Below, piece by piece: positions 23,739 to 31,374 of a DNA stretch of 62,597 nt. Location of the stretch: positions 1-62,597 of the forward strand of contig CAZGKX010000006.1 in NCBI GenBank assembly GCA_964525945.1, given 5' to 3'. Position 1 is the first letter of the stretch. The number at the start of each line of letters is the position of its first letter. The stretch is from CAZGKX01 sp964525945. GTDB taxonomy: Bacteria; Pseudomonadota; Gammaproteobacteria; Legionellales; Legionellaceae. Both the position numbers and the translations under genes were made by a program. The notes beneath the pieces are model-generated. The model saw only the letters and a list, made by a program, of their open reading frames with translations, was not told the DNA's origin and ran no database searches.

Positions 23739-24380
23739 ATGCGCTATTTAAATCCATTTGAATTGTTAATTTGCGACTTTGACGCCGCACTTCGCACTGT
23801 TTTGGTGCCGGGAAAACGTATGAGTAAACGCCCCAATCCTGCAGAGCACCACTCAGAGCAACCCTTAAATCATAAGGAACAACGCCATGTGGCGGGCTTG
23901 ATGCGTGTCAATCATACCGGTGAAGTTTGTGCCCAAGCGTTGTATCAAGGCCAGGCGGCTACGGCACAATTGGACCACGTTAAGCAACAAATGTTGAATG
24001 CTGCAGACGAAGAAATTGATCATTTAGCCTGGTGTGAAGAGCGCTTGCGAGAATTAAACAGCAAACCAAGCGTGCTCAATATTTTTTGGTACGGCGCCTC
24101 ATTTACGCTGGGTGCATTGGCAGGGTTGGCCGGTGATAAATGGAGTTTGGGGTTTGTTGCTGAAACAGAGCGACAGGTGACGGCTCATTTGCAAAAACAT
24201 TTGCAGCGCTTGCCCGTGCAAGACATAAAAACTAAAACTATACTGGCTCAAATGCAAGCGGATGAAGAACATCACGCTGACGTTGCGATTAAAGCGGGTG
24301 CAATAGAGTTGCCTTTTTTCATGAAACAATGCATGGCAGGCGCATCGAAATTGATGACAGGATGTAGTTACTACCTATAG
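23739..24380 (+). CDS. coq7: Coq7-type demethoxyubiquinone hydroxylase
   Basis: Di-iron monooxygenase that adds the last hydroxyl group in ubiquinone synthesis (5-demethoxyubiquinone hydroxylation), replacing UbiF; peripheral membrane protein. The 213-residue product has the six carboxylate/His iron ligands in order: Glu in NHTGEVCAQALY, Glu and His in DEEIDHLAWC, Glu in AETERQVTAHL, and Glu and His in ADEEHHADVA. A hydrophobic helix (FTLGALAGLAGDKWSLGF) fits membrane association. Start ATG 23739. Nine bases separate it from the phosphate permease gene. Confidence 0.95.
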   Translation: MRYLNPFELLICDFDAALRTVLVPGKRMSKRPNPAEHHSEQPLNHKEQRHVAGLMRVNHTGEVCAQALYQGQAATAQLDHVKQQMLNAADEEIDHLAWCEERLRELNSKPSVLNIFWYGASFTLGALAGLAGDKWSLGFVAETERQVTAHLQKHLQRLPVQDIKTKTILAQMQADEEHHADVAIKAGAIELPFFMKQCMAGASKLMTGCSYYL

Positions 24381-24389
24381 GTACACATC

Positions 24390-25388
24390 ATGGAACATGG
24401 TCCATTTTTTATTGTTTGTGTTATTGGTATTGCCTATGTTTTTGATTTTATCAACGGTTTTCATGATGCCGCCAATTCCATTGCTACCATCGTGACCACG
24501 GGTGTTTTAACACCACGCCAAGCCGTGCTGTGGGCTGCTTTTTTTAATTTTATTGCGTTTATTTTTTTCAGTCTTATGGTGGCAAAAACCATTGGCAGTG
24601 GGCTGATTGTAGCGCATGTGATTAACGAAGTGTTGATTTTTACTGCGCTGATCAGTGCGATATTTTGGAGTTTGCTGACGTGGTATTTTGGTATTCCCTC
24701 CAGCTCTTCACATGCTTTAATTGGAGGATTGGCGGGTGCTGCGATTGCCACCGGTGGCTTTGCAACGTTGCAATATGCGGGTTTTTTAAAAGTGCTGCTG
24801 GGTATTTTTTTGGCACCGATTGCAGGTATGATCGTGAGTTCGTTGTTGACGTATGGGTTGACGCATTTATTAATGAACAAGGATGAAAAGACAATCAATA
24901 AAGTGTTTGCCGGAGGGCAATTGGTTTCTTCGGCCTTGCTCAGTTTGACGCATGGCGGGAATGATGCTCAAAAAACCATGGGTATCATTGCTGTTTTGTT
25001 GTTTTCAGGCTCCTGGTTGACCGGACCTTTTTATGTGCCATGGTGGGTGGTTATTTCCTGCCAAGCAGTCATTAGTCTTGGCACGTTGGCTGGTGGTTGG
25101 CGAATTGTACGTACCATGGGCACCAAAATTACCTCGTTGAACACCTTGCGAGGTTGCACGGCGGAATCTGGGGCTGCGGCGATTATTTTTGCTGCAACCG
25201 AATGCGGGGTTCCTGTTTCCACCACCCAAATTGTCACGGGGTCAATTGCTGGCGTTGGTTTAATTCGTGGTTTAACCGGCACGCACTGGCCCATGCTACG
25301 GTTAATTTTTATGTCATGGTTGCTTACTATCCCTGTCACTGCTGGCCTTGCTGCCCTCCTTCTCTGTGCAATCAAATCATTTTTTTGA
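24390..25388 (+). CDS. PiT-family inorganic phosphate permease
   Basis: Low-affinity inorganic phosphate (metal-phosphate) symporter in the inner membrane, coupled to cations. The 332-residue product has about ten membrane segments and both PiT signature repeats: FDFINGFHDAANSIATIV near the N-terminus and LTHGGNDAQKTMGIIAVLL in the second half. IPSSSSHALIGGLAGAA and VPVSTTQIVTGSIAG are the conserved inner repeats. No phoU-like regulator (DUF47) is adjacent, although many Pit genes have one upstream. It is probably co-transcribed with coq7. Confidence 0.93.
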   Translation: MEHGPFFIVCVIGIAYVFDFINGFHDAANSIATIVTTGVLTPRQAVLWAAFFNFIAFIFFSLMVAKTIGSGLIVAHVINEVLIFTALISAIFWSLLTWYFGIPSSSSHALIGGLAGAAIATGGFATLQYAGFLKVLLGIFLAPIAGMIVSSLLTYGLTHLLMNKDEKTINKVFAGGQLVSSALLSLTHGGNDAQKTMGIIAVLLFSGSWLTGPFYVPWWVVISCQAVISLGTLAGGWRIVRTMGTKITSLNTLRGCTAESGAAAIIFAATECGVPVSTTQIVTGSIAGVGLIRGLTGTHWPMLRLIFMSWLLTIPVTAGLAALLLCAIKSFF

Positions 25389-25466
25389 TGGATACAGGTC
25401 CAAATAGTTGTAATTTTGCTCAATTAGTGTCAAATGGTGATCAGTTGTTAATTTTGGAGATCACAC

Positions 25467-26108
25467 ATGAGCGATTTTTCTATCACACAAAGTGGCGTTA
25501 CCATTAAAAAAGTGGGTGAAGTTATTACCATTACCGGCATGGGAGGGTTATTTCTGATGGCGGTAGCGGGCACGGTTATTTGTGACGTTATGATTTTTAT
25601 TGCCATCATGAAAGAAGGAGAGCGCCGAAACCGTAATAATAATGACAACCAATTTGTGACCGGTTTCTTATTGGGCACCATGATGTCAAGAAACAGACCC
25701 ATGCACCATGATGCGGGGGTTATGCTGGCTGCTTCTCCTATTCTGACGGGTATTGCAATTGGGCTTGCTTTTAACTACGGTTATTCTGCGGTTGCGTTTG
25801 GCCTTATTTTTGGATGGAGTGGTGCTGCTGGGGTGGTATTGCTGGGTTTAGCCCTTTATGCTCTGGGTACGTATTTAGAACGTTTGCAAAACGATAACCC
25901 GGGTTTGCAGGTGTCGGTGGATCTTGAGCAAGGATTGTCTTCAGCCACAAACCCGACCTATATTACAAGACCGAGTGCGCCACAAGAGTTGCCTAGGGCA
26001 TCGGTGGTCACGCCTTTTAATTTTCATTCACATTCAAATGTCCCAGTGGTAGCCGCGGTACCTGTAAGTGGTAGCACGAATGTTTATTCATCACCGTATG
26101 TAAAATAA
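25467..26108 (+). CDS. Membrane protein of unknown function
   Basis: A 213-residue protein that I do not recognise. Start ATG 25467 has GGAG at a spacing of eight. There is a membrane segment at about 25-50 (GGLFLMAVAGTVICDVMIFIAIM) and two more at 85-135 (GIAIGLAFNYGYSAVAFGLIFG and GVVLLGLALYALG). A cytoplasmic Asn-rich loop (RRNRNNNDNQ) separates the first from the others, and a Ser/Pro-rich tail of about 70 residues follows. Organisation resembles the 239-residue protein at 46865: a short hydrophobic core with a long disordered tail. A strong promoter for an RNA begins just 13 bases after its stop. Confidence 0.6.
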   Translation: MSDFSITQSGVTIKKVGEVITITGMGGLFLMAVAGTVICDVMIFIAIMKEGERRNRNNNDNQFVTGFLLGTMMSRNRPMHHDAGVMLAASPILTGIAIGLAFNYGYSAVAFGLIFGWSGAAGVVLLGLALYALGTYLERLQNDNPGLQVSVDLEQGLSSATNPTYITRPSAPQELPRASVVTPFNFHSHSNVPVVAAVPVSGSTNVYSSPYVK

Positions 26109-26121
26109 TTGCCCATATAAT

Positions 26122-26149
26122 TTGACAATTAGTGTATATGTTGTACAAT
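26122..26149 (+). promoter_or_regulatory. Strong sigma-70 promoter in a gene-free stretch
   Basis: A perfect TTGACA (26122-26127), 16-base spacer and TACAAT (26144-26149). No protein gene follows on this strand before the convergent pilin gene, so it probably drives a non-coding RNA. Confidence 0.75.
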
Positions 26150-26155
26150 TAAAGT

Positions 26156-26353
26156 AAGAGTTAAGGTTTTTGTTATGAGGTGTCTTTTTAGAGGCTTCAT
26201 AAGGGTTCGAGCATCCTCTGGGGGTTTCCTCTTGAGTGTTGATCGTTCTCCAGGTGGTCCGGTAGTCCGTGAACGTGGCCGCTTTGCAAAATAGATGAGT
26301 TGTCTGCTTCTCACTTCGGTGAGGGGTGCACCGCTCATCCACGGCGTTTTTTT
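26156..26353 (+). ncRNA. Candidate structured non-coding RNA, about 200 nt
   Basis: Starts seven bases after the -10 box and ends in seven T at 26347-26353. No open frame of note lies between. Pairings visible by eye are: AGAGG (about 26193) with CCTCT; a UUCG-capped hairpin CTCAC-TTCG-GTGAG near 26311-26324, enclosed by GATGAG and CTCATC; and CCGTG near 26267 with CACGG just before the T-run, which together form a terminator-like end. I compared it with 6S, tmRNA, RNase P and SRP RNA and saw no conserved core of any. The remaining gene-free DNA to 26521 shows nothing I can identify. Confidence 0.5.
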
Positions 26354-26521
26354 AATGCCTACCGAAAGTTTTGTCCCTCGCACAATTCAACTTTAAGCCC
26401 CGGCGGATAATTTGCAATGGATTTTTATCGAGGATGTAGGCGGTACTATTGGCCTCTTTAAAATTACCGCTTCCTTATAAGGTCGCGGCTCTGTTTGAGT
26501 CGTTAGATGGCGCGATGACGG

Positions 26522-26959
26522 TTAGTTGCCGGCTCCTGTTACAACATAAGTTTTTGTGTAGGTGGTGCCATTTTTACTGATTTGTAATGTACAGGTTGCT
26601 TCAAGACCATTTGTTGCAGAAGCGGTATCTACGGCAAGGTTGTATGTGTCTGCTATCGCGGCACCTGGCGTACCCAAGGTAATAGCAGGTGTGATTGCAG
26701 GCGCGACATCTGAGCATTTAGCGACTTGTATGCATTTTCCTGCTGTAACTACATTACCCACAGCTGAACAACCCGCGTAATTGATGGAACTAGCCGTACC
26801 TAATGAACCTGCCACCCCGTCAACGGCTGCCTGTTGAGTGTTGCCTTGTAAGTCAATGAATCGAGGAATAGCAACGGCAGCTAAAATGCCCAAGATCACA
26901 ATGACCATGATCAATTCAATCAAGGTAAAGCCCCGTTGTTTACTGAACTTAGTTTTCAT
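26522..26959 (-). CDS. Type IV pilin / pseudopilin
   Basis: A 145-residue major-pilin-like protein. A short leader (MKTKFSKQRG) precedes the prepilin peptidase site G|FTLIE, with Glu5 conserved, and a 25-residue hydrophobic helix (LIMVIVILGILAAVAIPRF). The globular part has four Cys, two of which (GLEATCTLQ and an upstream SDVAP-region Cys) could form the D-region disulfide. It is rich in Ala, Thr and Gly, as in pilins. It is a single-gene unit with about 450 gene-free bases upstream. The assembly machinery is elsewhere, so whether it is a pilin or a type II secretion pseudopilin cannot be decided. Confidence 0.9.
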   Translation of the reverse strand: MKTKFSKQRGFTLIELIMVIVILGILAAVAIPRFIDLQGNTQQAAVDGVAGSLGTASSINYAGCSAVGNVVTAGKCIQVAKCSDVAPAITPAITLGTPGAAIADTYNLAVDTASATNGLEATCTLQISKNGTTYTKTYVVTGAGN

Positions 26960-27282
26960 CTCACCCGGCTCCTAAAAAATTATGTCCATTAAATCAGTGC
27001 TGGATAACATCGTTCGTTGTGATGTGAACGGTGCTGATGCATCAATACTGCTTGCACTGTAAATTATAGTCCAATCTCTGGTTTTTACAGAAAAAATCAG
27101 TTCAATTAGCGCTAGGCATGCTTGAAAAGTTATTGTTACTCAATTGAGGATTGTGAGGATTTACTGTCGCAGTATTACCACAGGATGCATGCCTCCATAA
27201 ACAACCGAGTCGTCCTTTAGGTTTTGGAAGAAATTTTTCTAAACGACATCATATCTCATCGTCAAGGACCATCCGTGAAGTT

Positions 27283-27337
27283 CCCTCTCCCGCGCAAAGC
27301 ATCATCATACGGCTCAAATTACTAGCGCGGGAGAGGG
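27283..27337. repeat. Inverted repeat hairpin upstream of the pilin gene
   Basis: CCCTCTCCCGCGC (27283-27295) and GCGCGGGAGAGGG (27325-27337) are perfect 13-base complements around a 29-base loop. The repeat is more GC-rich than its surroundings and resembles the arms of the element at 54872-55309 in style. Apart from this and pilin upstream sequence, I see nothing in 26960-27416. Confidence 0.7.
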
Positions 27338-27416
27338 GTAGATCGGAGCTTGTTGAAAATTTGTGCTTAAATGAATTGTGGGAAAACGATAAAAAAACTT
27401 TAGGGAAGTTGCCTAA

Positions 27417-28091
27417 CTAGTGACTGTAAATGCTGGGAGTTGTTACGCCATCGAGGTATTTTATTATCTCGTGCGAAGGATTTGATGGATTCCACCAGGT
27501 ATAATCAATCGTTTTACTAAGTAAAAATTTAATAAAAATATCTAGCATTTTGATAGAGGGGTTTAATTCTTCGATCCATAAAAATTGTCCTTGTTCATTT
27601 ACTTCTAAAAACACATATTCATTGTTGGCTGTAACAATAAAATCAATTGATCCAAATACAAGACCTAAATTGCGCATCAAACAATGTATTTTAAATTTAA
27701 CTTCGGTGGGTAATTCCCATGGTTCAACTAAAAATTGTTCCTTACCAATACACCGCCAGTCCACTTTGCCATTTAGAGCAAGGTTAGGGTGTAATTTGGT
27801 TGCCACAATATAATTACCAAAATAGGTTACTCTTATTTCATATTGTTTGGGCTCTTTTTTTTGAAAAATAAATGTTTGAGGGAGAAGAGTATTTTGCGAT
27901 TTAAATTCTCGAATAAAATGGGGAGGGTTTTCTTTGATAATTAAAGAATGCCGTGTAATCCCTTCGATGTGATATTTAAGTGCAAAATCGTGGTTGCAGC
28001 CATTAAAAATGCTATATAGATTAAAGAGAAAAGTCTCATGAACTTGAAGCCAACATTTAGTACGTTCCCCATGTAAATAATTCTGTCTCCC
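27417..28091 (-). pseudogene. N-terminally truncated MvdD-like (graspetide-type) ATP-grasp ligase
   Basis: The frame is open for 224 codons, but the conserved part runs through 28091-27807 without any ATG, GTG or TTG. The first possible start is GTG 27806, deep inside the fold. The translated text follows the ATP-grasp ligases of graspetide (microviridin) systems: GITRHSLIIKENPPHFIREF, then QTFIFQKKEPKQYEIRVTYF, VDWRCIG, and the metal/ATP-binding end FGSIDFIV...EYVFLEVNEQGQFLWIEE. About 90 residues of the usual N-terminal domain are missing. An ATG at 28099 overlaps the preceding stop (ATGA) but reads in another frame for 52 codons, so one frameshift may separate start and body. Such enzymes make omega-ester or omega-amide crosslinks in peptides. 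Now probably a relic, unless the frameshift is a sequencing error. Confidence 0.65.
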
Positions 28092-28095
28092 TCAA

Positions 28096-28632
28096 TCATA
28101 ATGACTCCATGCTCTTTACATCAAAAAATGTCTGTTCTTGAACCGCGGTTGATATTACATTTATCATATCTTTTTTTGACAACTTTATGAGTAGTTCATA
28201 ATTTTGATATAAGTTTTTTGCTGAAATTGAATAAGATTTGGTATCTTCAAAATGTTTAATGAAAAAAATTGTTTTATCATTATCTATGCTTTGTTTTTCA
28301 ATATACAAAAGGGAATGGGGTTCCTTAGTAATATATTTCTGAAAAGATAAAAACATAATTGCTCGAATATCGAAAGGGGAGAAACCAGACAGTAGCTCAT
28401 CGTCATATACAATTTCTTCAGGTTGAAAAAATAAAACTTCTTTTTTTATTCCCTGCACTAAGACGTGCAAAAGGATGGTATTTTCCGAATTGAGCTTAGA
28501 TACTACGTCAATAATGCAGTATCTGTATTTAGCTCTTTCAATTTTGTAGCGATACAAAAATGAGCTAAATTTTTTTACGAAAGACAAAATTGTAACTGCC
28601 TTTAGGCCCTTTATTTGTCCCATGGCTCCCAA
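28096..28632 (-). CDS. Unknown protein in the asparaginase/ATP-grasp cluster
   Basis: A 178-residue protein that I cannot assign. A TTG at 28632 follows GGGGA by seven bases and overlaps the asparaginase stop (TGATTG); an ATG at 28623 is the alternative start. The sequence is AT-rich, with many Lys, Ile and Phe, and shows a mixed alpha/beta pattern: an N-terminal amphipathic basic stretch (FVKKFSSFLYRYKIERAKYR), a central acidic part (PEEIVYDDELLSGFSPFDIRA) and a helical C-terminus. There is no signal peptide and no clear active-site motif. Its position between an asparaginase homologue and a peptide-ligase homologue, with overlapping ends, suggests a role in the same pathway. Confidence 0.55.
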   Translation of the reverse strand: MGAMGQIKGLKAVTILSFVKKFSSFLYRYKIERAKYRYCIIDVVSKLNSENTILLHVLVQGIKKEVLFFQPEEIVYDDELLSGFSPFDIRAIMFLSFQKYITKEPHSLLYIEKQSIDNDKTIFFIKHFEDTKSYSISAKNLYQNYELLIKLSKKDMINVISTAVQEQTFFDVKSMESL

Positions 28633-29616
28633 TCAATATTCCCCAAAAATTCTTTTTAACGCAGCAGTACTGTTTAGATTCGTCAAGGCCACCGAAAGCA
28701 ACAAGCTGGATTTATGTGGGGTAAGTCCTTTGGATACAATAAACCCATATTTATTATCGTACGACAAATCATCACTTGTGTGCCCTAGGCCTGTGCGTGA
28801 AGTCCTTACAACAAAAATTCCAGTATCAACCGCTTTTTTAAGGGTATTGGTTATTGCTTGAGGTTGGTACCCTTTGCCAAACCCTGCGCTCACTATTCCT
28901 TTAACATTTTGTGAAATTGCGGTTCTAATAAAAAAATCATCCATGGTTAAAGAGCCAAAAATAATAGGAATATGAGGTAAATGTGTTAAATTTTCAACTG
29001 AAAATTCACTTTTGTAAGTGTGTTTATAATTAGGAATCATTTTTAGGATAAAATTTCCGCCAATAACATGACCAACAATACCATTGCCGTCGTAAGAAAA
29101 ATTATCCAATAATCCGGCATTCATTTTCGTTGCATCGCGTGCTGTTACAACATAATCATTAAATGTCACCAATACACCTAATTTTTTAGCTTCATTTGTG
29201 GCAGCAATTTTTATTGCATTGTATAAATTTTTTGTCCCATCGAAGAGAAGACTATTCTGTGGAAAATGGGCTCCCGTGAAAACAATAGGATTTGTTGTCC
29301 TTACAACAAGACCAATAAAATAAGCCACATCTTCTAATGCATTGGTTCCAATAGTAATTACAATGCCATCAAATTGATTTAAATCGACAACACCTTGGAT
29401 TTTTTTTGCCAAATGAAGAAGGTCATCTAATGTTAATTCGTGGCTTATTTTCGTAGAAAATTTTTCCATAGAAATTTTAATTTTCTGAAATTTAATTTCT
29501 TTGATGAGTGTCTCTATTGTTTCAGTGGGGCCGTTATAAAATTCAGCGGTTGGTTCTTTTGAATAGGAAGAAATGGTGCCTCCCATTTCTATAATGCATA
29601 TGTTTTTATATTTCAC
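28633..29616 (-). CDS. Asparaginase-superfamily protein with altered active-site motif
   Basis: A 327-residue homologue of bacterial L-asparaginases (asparaginase/glutaminase fold). The first signature is present as IIEMGGTISSYS, with the nucleophilic Thr of GGTI. The second signature normally reads TGTDTLEETA; here it is TIGTNALEDVAYF, so the Asp that contacts substrate is Asn and the second Thr is Ala. The flexible-loop Tyr and downstream GAHFPQNSLLFDGTKNLYNA and SAGFGKGYQP are conserved. Start GTG 29616 with AGG upstream. It is quite different from AnsA at 53680, more AT-rich, and leads a three-gene unit with an unknown protein and an ATP-grasp relic. It may act on a peptide-borne Asn/isoAsp substrate rather than free asparagine. 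Confidence 0.75.
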   Translation of the reverse strand: MKYKNICIIEMGGTISSYSKEPTAEFYNGPTETIETLIKEIKFQKIKISMEKFSTKISHELTLDDLLHLAKKIQGVVDLNQFDGIVITIGTNALEDVAYFIGLVVRTTNPIVFTGAHFPQNSLLFDGTKNLYNAIKIAATNEAKKLGVLVTFNDYVVTARDATKMNAGLLDNFSYDGNGIVGHVIGGNFILKMIPNYKHTYKSEFSVENLTHLPHIPIIFGSLTMDDFFIRTAISQNVKGIVSAGFGKGYQPQAITNTLKKAVDTGIFVVRTSRTGLGHTSDDLSYDNKYGFIVSKGLTPHKSSLLLSVALTNLNSTAALKRIFGEY

Positions 29617-29761
29617 TTGCGTAAACCTATCTACTGAAGCAAAAAATTAGCATACCATAACCCAGTTATGAGATTTAATAATTAAAATCAGGGGGTTATA
29701 TAATTATTGAATTGAAAAAAATAGCCAGCTTGGTTTAGTATCACAAATTTTCCCGTCGAAA

Positions 29762-30205
29762 GGATTTTGGGAGACGGACATTCGCCAGCTAGTAAGTATT
29801 TTCTGTCAGATCGATGATTTTTGTAAAGAGCTGGATCAATATTCGGAGCATTATTTGTTAACAGGCCCGTTGAAAGGAAGACGTGGCTCTGCAGATGGCA
29901 TAGCCGTAAGTGAAGTCATGACGATTTTAGTGGTATTTCAGATGTCAAAATTCCGAGATTTCAAAAATTTTTACACGGGATTTCTTGTGGTTTATCACAA
30001 AAGTTATTTCCCTCGAATGCCAAGTTATGAGCTCTGTATATCTCTTCCAAGGATATAAGGATATTCTGAAGATTATTTAAAGGGCTAAAGGCTCCTAAAT
30101 ATTTTTATGATCGTGGTCTAGACAGCGAGGTATTGGCGAAAGATTAGCCTAGTACTGACAAGATTGAACATCTCCTCTCGTAAACGTACCATTATCTATA
30201 ACTTA
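29762..30205 (+). pseudogene. Degenerate IS982-family transposase
   Basis: The frame reading ETDIRQLVSIFCQIDDFCKE (from 29771), then HYLLTGPLKGRRGSADGIAV, SEVMTILVVFQMSKFRDFKN, FYTGFLVVY and PRMPSYELCISL, is the N-terminal third of IS982 transposases. It stops at 30056-30058. Scattered C-terminal pieces follow in other frames (RLFKGLKAP near 30080, SRKRTIIYNL near 30180). The catalytic middle is deleted and no terminal inverted repeats are evident. The remnant covers most of the 29617-30191 gene-free stretch; the rest is AT-rich with nothing recognisable. Confidence 0.8.
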
Positions 30206-31358
30206 AATGCCTCGTTGGTTCTTCGCCTTCAAGCAGCCAATAAATAGGTGAGAATTTTTCTTTGCCGGGAGGTGGCGCAGGTACAGCATCGACATAAGTA
30301 TGGGATTTTCCCATATGACCTGGGTTCAGATCGTAACGTACGGCGTCGCCTAAATGTTCAATGTTTTCTGTTAACGTGTCAAAATCAACGATATCAAATG
30401 GTTTTATCCAGGGTAGTTGTACCAGACGGTTTAATGGAATGACGGAGCCCGTTATTTTGTCAGTGTAAAAACTGCCTAGATCATCGGTTTTAGGTGTATC
30501 ACCAAACATGATGTAGCCATGCCGTTCTGGTTGGTAGACAACCCACTGGTTGGGATTGCCTGCTTCTTCGGCGACGTCGGCACGAATTCTGATCACTTGT
30601 TCTTTCTTGAGTGTTAAAAAATAAACATACACATACGTCATGGTTGCTGTTAATGGCACATCATATAAATGTTCAATATAAGAGCTGTTTTTTTCGGCGA
30701 ATGCGCGATTTAAGGCATTGGTCATCTGCAATAAACAGCAATTAATGGCGTGCTTCATGGCTTCCAGTAATTGGGTCGATTTGAGCATTTGAAGAAATTG
30801 ATTCTCCACTTTGCTGCCGTCGTAACCCAGTAGCATACCAAATTCATCAAGATGGTGGAGTGCTGGTGGGCTGTAAAGCTGCTGTTTAGTCAGCGCGGTA
30901 TCTGTTTTATCACCTATACTCAAATCCGCATAGACCACCGACGTCATGTTTGTTGTTGCCAGTAAATGCGTGCAGATGATTAATTTCAAGAAATCAATAC
31001 GGGCATAAACAGGAATGGTGGATGAGAAAAGAGCAGCGTTTTCTTGGACAAAAGGTATGTCCTGAATATCTAGCAAAGCAATGCATTGCTTAGGATGGGT
31101 CGACGTTTCCGTTAACAATTGTTTGGTGTTATCAATTGCGGCGGGATGGGTGCATTGGCTATCGTACCAAAAATTGATCTGCGCCTCGGGATTTGCTACA
31201 TACCATTTTTTTAACTGATTGAGCACATAATCTATGTCCAGGCAAATATAGTCATTGCTGCTATCGTTGGTGTTATTGATCCACATTAAATTAATGCTGT
31301 AATGAAGATCATTAAACAGTTGCTGGTGGTTATGGTTGTACGGGATTTTATGGCGCAT
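30192..31358 (-). CDS. Glycosyltransferase-like (DXD-superfamily) protein following egtD
   Basis: A 388-residue soluble protein. Start ATG 31358 has an excellent GGGAG eight bases upstream; a longer TTG-initiated reading inside egtD is less likely. The N-terminal half resembles the TcdB/OCH1-like GT-A fold: SINLMWINN at the first strand, WYVANPEAQINFWYDS at the second, and IPVYARIDFLKLIICTHLL before SVVYADLSIGD, where the metal-binding DXD should be. Only one Asp of that motif is clearly placed (ADLS). The C-terminal part is unassigned. It follows egtD by 16 bases, so it is probably co-transcribed with the ergothioneine genes. It could be a host-directed effector inserted behind them or a tailoring enzyme. 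The fold assignment is moderate. Confidence 0.5.
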   Translation of the reverse strand: MRHKIPYNHNHQQLFNDLHYSINLMWINNTNDSSNDYICLDIDYVLNQLKKWYVANPEAQINFWYDSQCTHPAAIDNTKQLLTETSTHPKQCIALLDIQDIPFVQENAALFSSTIPVYARIDFLKLIICTHLLATTNMTSVVYADLSIGDKTDTALTKQQLYSPPALHHLDEFGMLLGYDGSKVENQFLQMLKSTQLLEAMKHAINCCLLQMTNALNRAFAEKNSSYIEHLYDVPLTATMTYVYVYFLTLKKEQVIRIRADVAEEAGNPNQWVVYQPERHGYIMFGDTPKTDDLGSFYTDKITGSVIPLNRLVQLPWIKPFDIVDFDTLTENIEHLGDAVRYDLNPGHMGKSHTYVDAVPAPPPGKEKFSPIYWLLEGEEPTRHLSYR

Positions 31359-31374
31359 TAAAGCATCTCCCGCA

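Noticed and set aside
26091..26342. 83-84-codon minus-strand frames antisense to the candidate RNA
   Set aside because: No ribosome-binding site, composition unlike the other proteins here, and better explained by the structured plus-strand RNA.
26156..26353. Identification of the RNA as 6S, tmRNA, RNase P or SRP RNA
   Set aside because: I could not find the closing stem and bubble of 6S, a tmRNA tag frame, the GAGGAAAGUC core of RNase P or the SRP tetraloop region on either strand.
26449..26521. Open plus-strand stretch reading LASLKLPLPYKVAALFESLD
   Set aside because: Short, without a start, no family recognised; it could be a fossil fragment but nothing supports one.
29855..30058. A free-standing 67-residue gene
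   Set aside because: Same-frame similarity to IS982 transposase continues upstream past the apparent start and downstream in other frames, so it is part of a pseudogene.
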